Shown: piece by piece, positions 61,300 through 64,000 of the stretch
Layout of the letters: the number at the start of each line of letters is the position of its first letter
Numbering within the stretch: position 1 is the stretch's first letter
DNA from: Heterodera schachtii
Taxonomy: Eukaryota > Nematoda > Chromadorea > Rhabditida > Heteroderidae
Direction: 5' to 3'
Assembly: GCA_023374025.1 (NCBI GenBank)
Contig: SIJG01000023.1
Location: 1,616,730-1,680,729, forward strand
Length of the DNA stretch: 64,000 bases
The notes under the pieces: generated by a model
What the model was told of the DNA's origin: nothing
What the model saw: the letters and a program-made list of their open reading frames with translations, nothing else
Databases searched by the model: none
Translations under genes and position numbers: made by a program

Positions 61300-61860
61300 A
61301 AAGTGGCAAATAAATCAATTCGTATGCACCGTTTTGAAGCCTTCAATATTCGTCGCCAAATTCCCATAATCCGTGTCCAACGCGCATTTGAACAGTTTTG
61401 GCACACTGTTTTGAAGTGGAGTGAAAAGCCATTTGGCCAACGCTTGTCCATCCGACGCCATGGCATTGTCATCGGCAAGAAATTCGGTGAAGAGTTCGTC
61501 ATCATAAAAAGAGACAATACGAAGCGATGGAAAATCGTTGAGAATTGACGGGACGAATTTGCGCAAATGGTGGAAAATTGTGACGGACAATTGCAAGCCA
61601 TGAAGATTTCTTGCGATCATTGGCCTGCCCGTGCCCATCTTTGGATTTATCATTTGTATTTTTTTTAACCAATTTCTCCTCTGTTGACTCCATTGTGCCC
61701 TTTGATTTGACCAACGAATTGACCCGTGAACAATTGGCATTGAAAAGAACTGACTACAACTGATATTTTTTGCTGGTCCGTTGTCCAATTGCTCGAGACG
61801 AAAGGAAATGGACAAAATGGGAAAAGGAAGCGATTGATTGGCAACTTTATTATTAGTTTA
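61300..61860. pseudogene. FISADCW-family copy 9, internally inverted
   Basis: On the reverse strand, about 61625-61310 encodes exon 3 sequence (RNLHGLQLSVT, PSILNDFPSLRI, MASDGQALAKWLFTPLQNS, ALDTDYGNLATNIEGFKTV). On the forward strand, about 61670-61858 encodes exon 4 sequence ([44 protein letters not shown]). The two lie back to back with about 45 bp between, so part of one copy has been inverted, or two copies recombined. There are no exons 1-2. Confidence 0.75.
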
Positions 61861-62132
61861 TGGATAAATTTATTGATTTCTTTAAACTGGAATTAGCTTA
61901 AGATTTTTTAAGAATAAATTTTTGAGTTCAGGCATTGCCAATTGGGACCCTGAGAGAAATTTTGAAGATCCGAGATTTACTTTGACGAATAAAGAAAAAA
62001 AATTATGGCTTAATAAGTTGTCTTCAGATGTTGATAAAAAATAAGTGAATGAAAGAAAGGGGAAAGAGGGAGGGCTTTTATAGTCGCGAAAAAATTTCGA
62101 AAATGCAAAAGCATACAAATGAACCAATAAAA

Positions 62133-62153
62133 ATTAGTATAAAAGTGGTTGCT
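62133..62153 (+). promoter_or_regulatory. TATA element of FISADCW copy 10
   Basis: TTAGTATAAAAGTGGTTGCT, about 110 bp upstream of the ATG at 62244 and followed by TCCGCCACTTTCATTATTAT. It is identical in layout to the other two family promoters. Confidence 0.72.
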
Positions 62154-62243
62154 CCTCCTCCGCCACTTTCATTATTATTATTTTCCATTCGCCATTTATT
62201 TGTTTTCGTCTCTCTCTCTCTCTCCGACTTTTTCTCTCTGACA

Positions 62244-63661
62244 ATGCCTTCAAAAATGATTCTGTACGTTTTCGTATTTCTTCACAATTTTACCATTTTC
62301 CTTTTCATTTTTAGTCTGTTTGGTGTGCCAATGTTTGTCGGCTGTTGCGCCATTCTTTGGATTTATTGGGACCGCATCAAAAAACCAAAAAAGAAAATGT
62401 AAAAAACAAACAAATTTTCAAAAATTGAAATTTATTTTTTCAGTTTCATCTCTGCCGATTGTTGGCTTTGTGTGTTCGATTTACTTGCGCCTTCACAACT
62501 TGGCCTCGGAATTGCAATGATCAGCCACCGTTTTGACATTTACGTGGACGAACACTTTAAAACGCGCAAAAGAACATTGGCATTTATTGAAATTCGAAGC
62601 AAAATTGGAGAGAATGGCACCGATGAAATGGAAATTGTCAATTACGATGACAAACCAATGCCAATTCCGCAAAAAGTGCTGCCAAAGAAAGTCATCGGAT
62701 TCAAATTCATCAGAATCTCGTAAAATTGATAATTATGCAAAAGTTTAGACAACATTTCCCATCCATTTTCAGTTTCATCGACCGCAATGCCATCGCTTTT
62801 CTCCGCCATTTTCGTCAACTTTTCGCCTCCTCTCCAATCAATTTGGCCATCAATACGCACAAAGATCGCATTGCGGAGTGCCTTTTGCGCAACATTTGGC
62901 CAATCTTCGGAAAAAACATTCATGGCATGGGATTGTCTGCCACAATTTTCCGCCGTTTACGTCAATTCGTGCCAGTCTATTCTCAACGATTTTCCATCGC
63001 TTCGATTTGTCAGCTTATATTCTGTCAATCTCTTCGGCGAATTTCCATGCGATGACAGTGCCACTGGCATCGGATGGACAAGCGGTGACCAACTGGCTTT
63101 TCACTCCACTTCAAAGCAATGTGCCAAAGATGCTCAAATGCTCGTTGAACACGGATGAAGAGAATTGGATGTCGAGGATTGAAGCCATCAAAGCGGTGCT
63201 TACTGATTGAATTATGGCACTTTCCAGTCTGGGCTTCGCTTATTAACAAATTTTTCATGTTTTAGGTATTTGCCAATGCTTCATCCACTGCCAATTTCAT
63301 TGTCCTTGTTTGGATTTCGCAGCCTTTTGCTGACTCCGTTGTGCCATTTGTTCTGACCAACGAAGTGACCCGTGAACAATTGGCATTGAAAAGAACTGAC
63401 GACTACAACGGACATTTTTTGCTGATCCGTTGCCCAATTGTGCGTGACGCGGACAAATGGACGAAATGGGAAGAGGAAGCGATTGGCTCGCGAATTTATG
63501 AATTCCCGAATAAAAGGAATCAAATTTTCATCCAAATTAACAATGAGGACGCAATCGGAGATGGGTAAGCGCATGCTTTTTCAAATTTCAATTTTATTAT
63601 GTATTTTTATTTTTAGGCTTCTTGACGTAAATCCCGGCACAAGTGATCAGCAGCAGAAGTG
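62244..63661 (+). pseudogene. FISADCW-family copy 10, nearly complete, two frameshifts
   Basis: The first coding exon (ATG 62244) has a membrane segment (GVPMFVGCCAILWIYW) and ends at AT/GTAAAA near 62399. Exon 2 (62444-62719) gives FISADCWLCVFDLL, LGLGIAMISHRFD, VDEHFKTRKR and LPKKVIGFKFI. Exon 3 from 62772 gives FIDRNAIAFLRHFRQLF and RNIWPIFGKNIHGMG, then gains a base near 62985 and another near 63065 before recovering VTNWLFTPLQSN. Exon 4 (about 63266) gives NASSTANFIVLV, TNEVTREQLALKR, LLIRCPIVRDADKW; the last exon ends GTSDQQQK at 63661. It would be intact but for the two single-base insertions, which could be sequence errors. Confidence 0.75.
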
Positions 63662-64000
63662 AATGAATGATTTGCTGAGAAGTGATCGACCAAATTGAAT
63701 TATGGAATTATTGACGTGCTCATAGAAATTGTCTTTTTTTTTATCATAGAATGGTCATTGATCAACATATGAATATTTGGGTTAATGTCTTAAGAATAAT
63801 TTTAGTGATTTCTCGAAACCGGATTTATCCATAGAATTTTTGGCGCTAATTACAAAGAGGGCACTTTTAAAAATTTTTTTCACTTTTTTTAGTCTACTTT
63901 TTTCAAATATTTTTTCGGTTTAAAAAGTCCTGAAACCAAGTACCAGGGGGTTTTCGAATCGCTGATCACGAATATGACAATTATTTGGGTCTATCCGCAC
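63662..64000. other. right edge, 3' flank of copy 10 and a repeat end
   Basis: 63662-63720 is a 3' flank shared with other family copies (GAATGAATGATTTGCTGAG). From about 63940 to the edge, TCGCTGATCACGAATATGACA matches the palindrome family at 51909-52356. No gene was found. Confidence 0.5.

Overview
The window is AT-rich, intron-rich animal DNA. Short introns ending in TTTCAG or TTTTAG, single-exon zinc fingers, a 14-3-3 gene, a PITP gene and a large lineage-specific gene family suggest a nematode. A plant-parasitic tylenchid such as a cyst nematode (Globodera or Heterodera) is my best guess. The organism call is inference from remembered protein style, not a database match.

Layout. 0.5-4.7 kb: an unrecognised multi-exon gene built from duplicated modules. 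5.5-11.0 kb: a tandem array of about eight copies of a ~683-bp AT-rich unit. 11.0-12.2 kb: a damaged member of a local multigene family, called here the FISADCW family after a conserved motif in its second exon. 12.5-21.1 kb: nested and adjacent non-autonomous transposons, with one GC-rich coding exon at 17.4-18.0 kb. 21.7-33.5 kb: the housekeeping-like stretch, with a small Cys-rich membrane protein, an E2-like gene without its catalytic Cys, a membrane protein, a phosphatidylinositol transfer protein, a divergently transcribed membrane-anchored PPP phosphatase, and a decayed DNA polymerase epsilon exonuclease fragment. 33.6-38.1 kb: two paralogous genes joining a hydrophobic segment, an acidic stretch and C2H2 fingers. 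38.8-49.1 kb and 51.1-54.3 kb: at least seven full, broken or fragmentary FISADCW copies, one split by a complete MULE transposon. 49.6-50.3 kb: a Fic-domain gene with an in-frame stop. 55.4-55.7 kb: a protein-kinase fragment. 58.3-59.4 kb: an intact 14-3-3 gene. 61.3-63.7 kb: two more FISADCW copies. Only the 38.8-40.3 kb copy looks intact; the others carry deletions, stops, frameshifts or insertions.

The most unusual signal is the transposon landscape. One set of elements has terminal inverted repeats built from inverted arrays of a short word of about 10-15 bp. Most of them have 8-9 bp target-site duplications (TSDs) that I could match by eye. Two carry MULE-type transposase sequence, one nearly complete and one relict. 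Elements with the same core can carry completely different terminal words. A second, hAT-like set (8-bp TSDs, TAGRG or CAGNG ends) also shares internal modules between elements with different ends, including a GC-rich hairpin with a GATA loop found at least 16 times.

Many otherwise conserved reading frames contain one extra or missing base. Some of this may be assembly indel error, so pseudogene calls based only on frameshifts are cautious.
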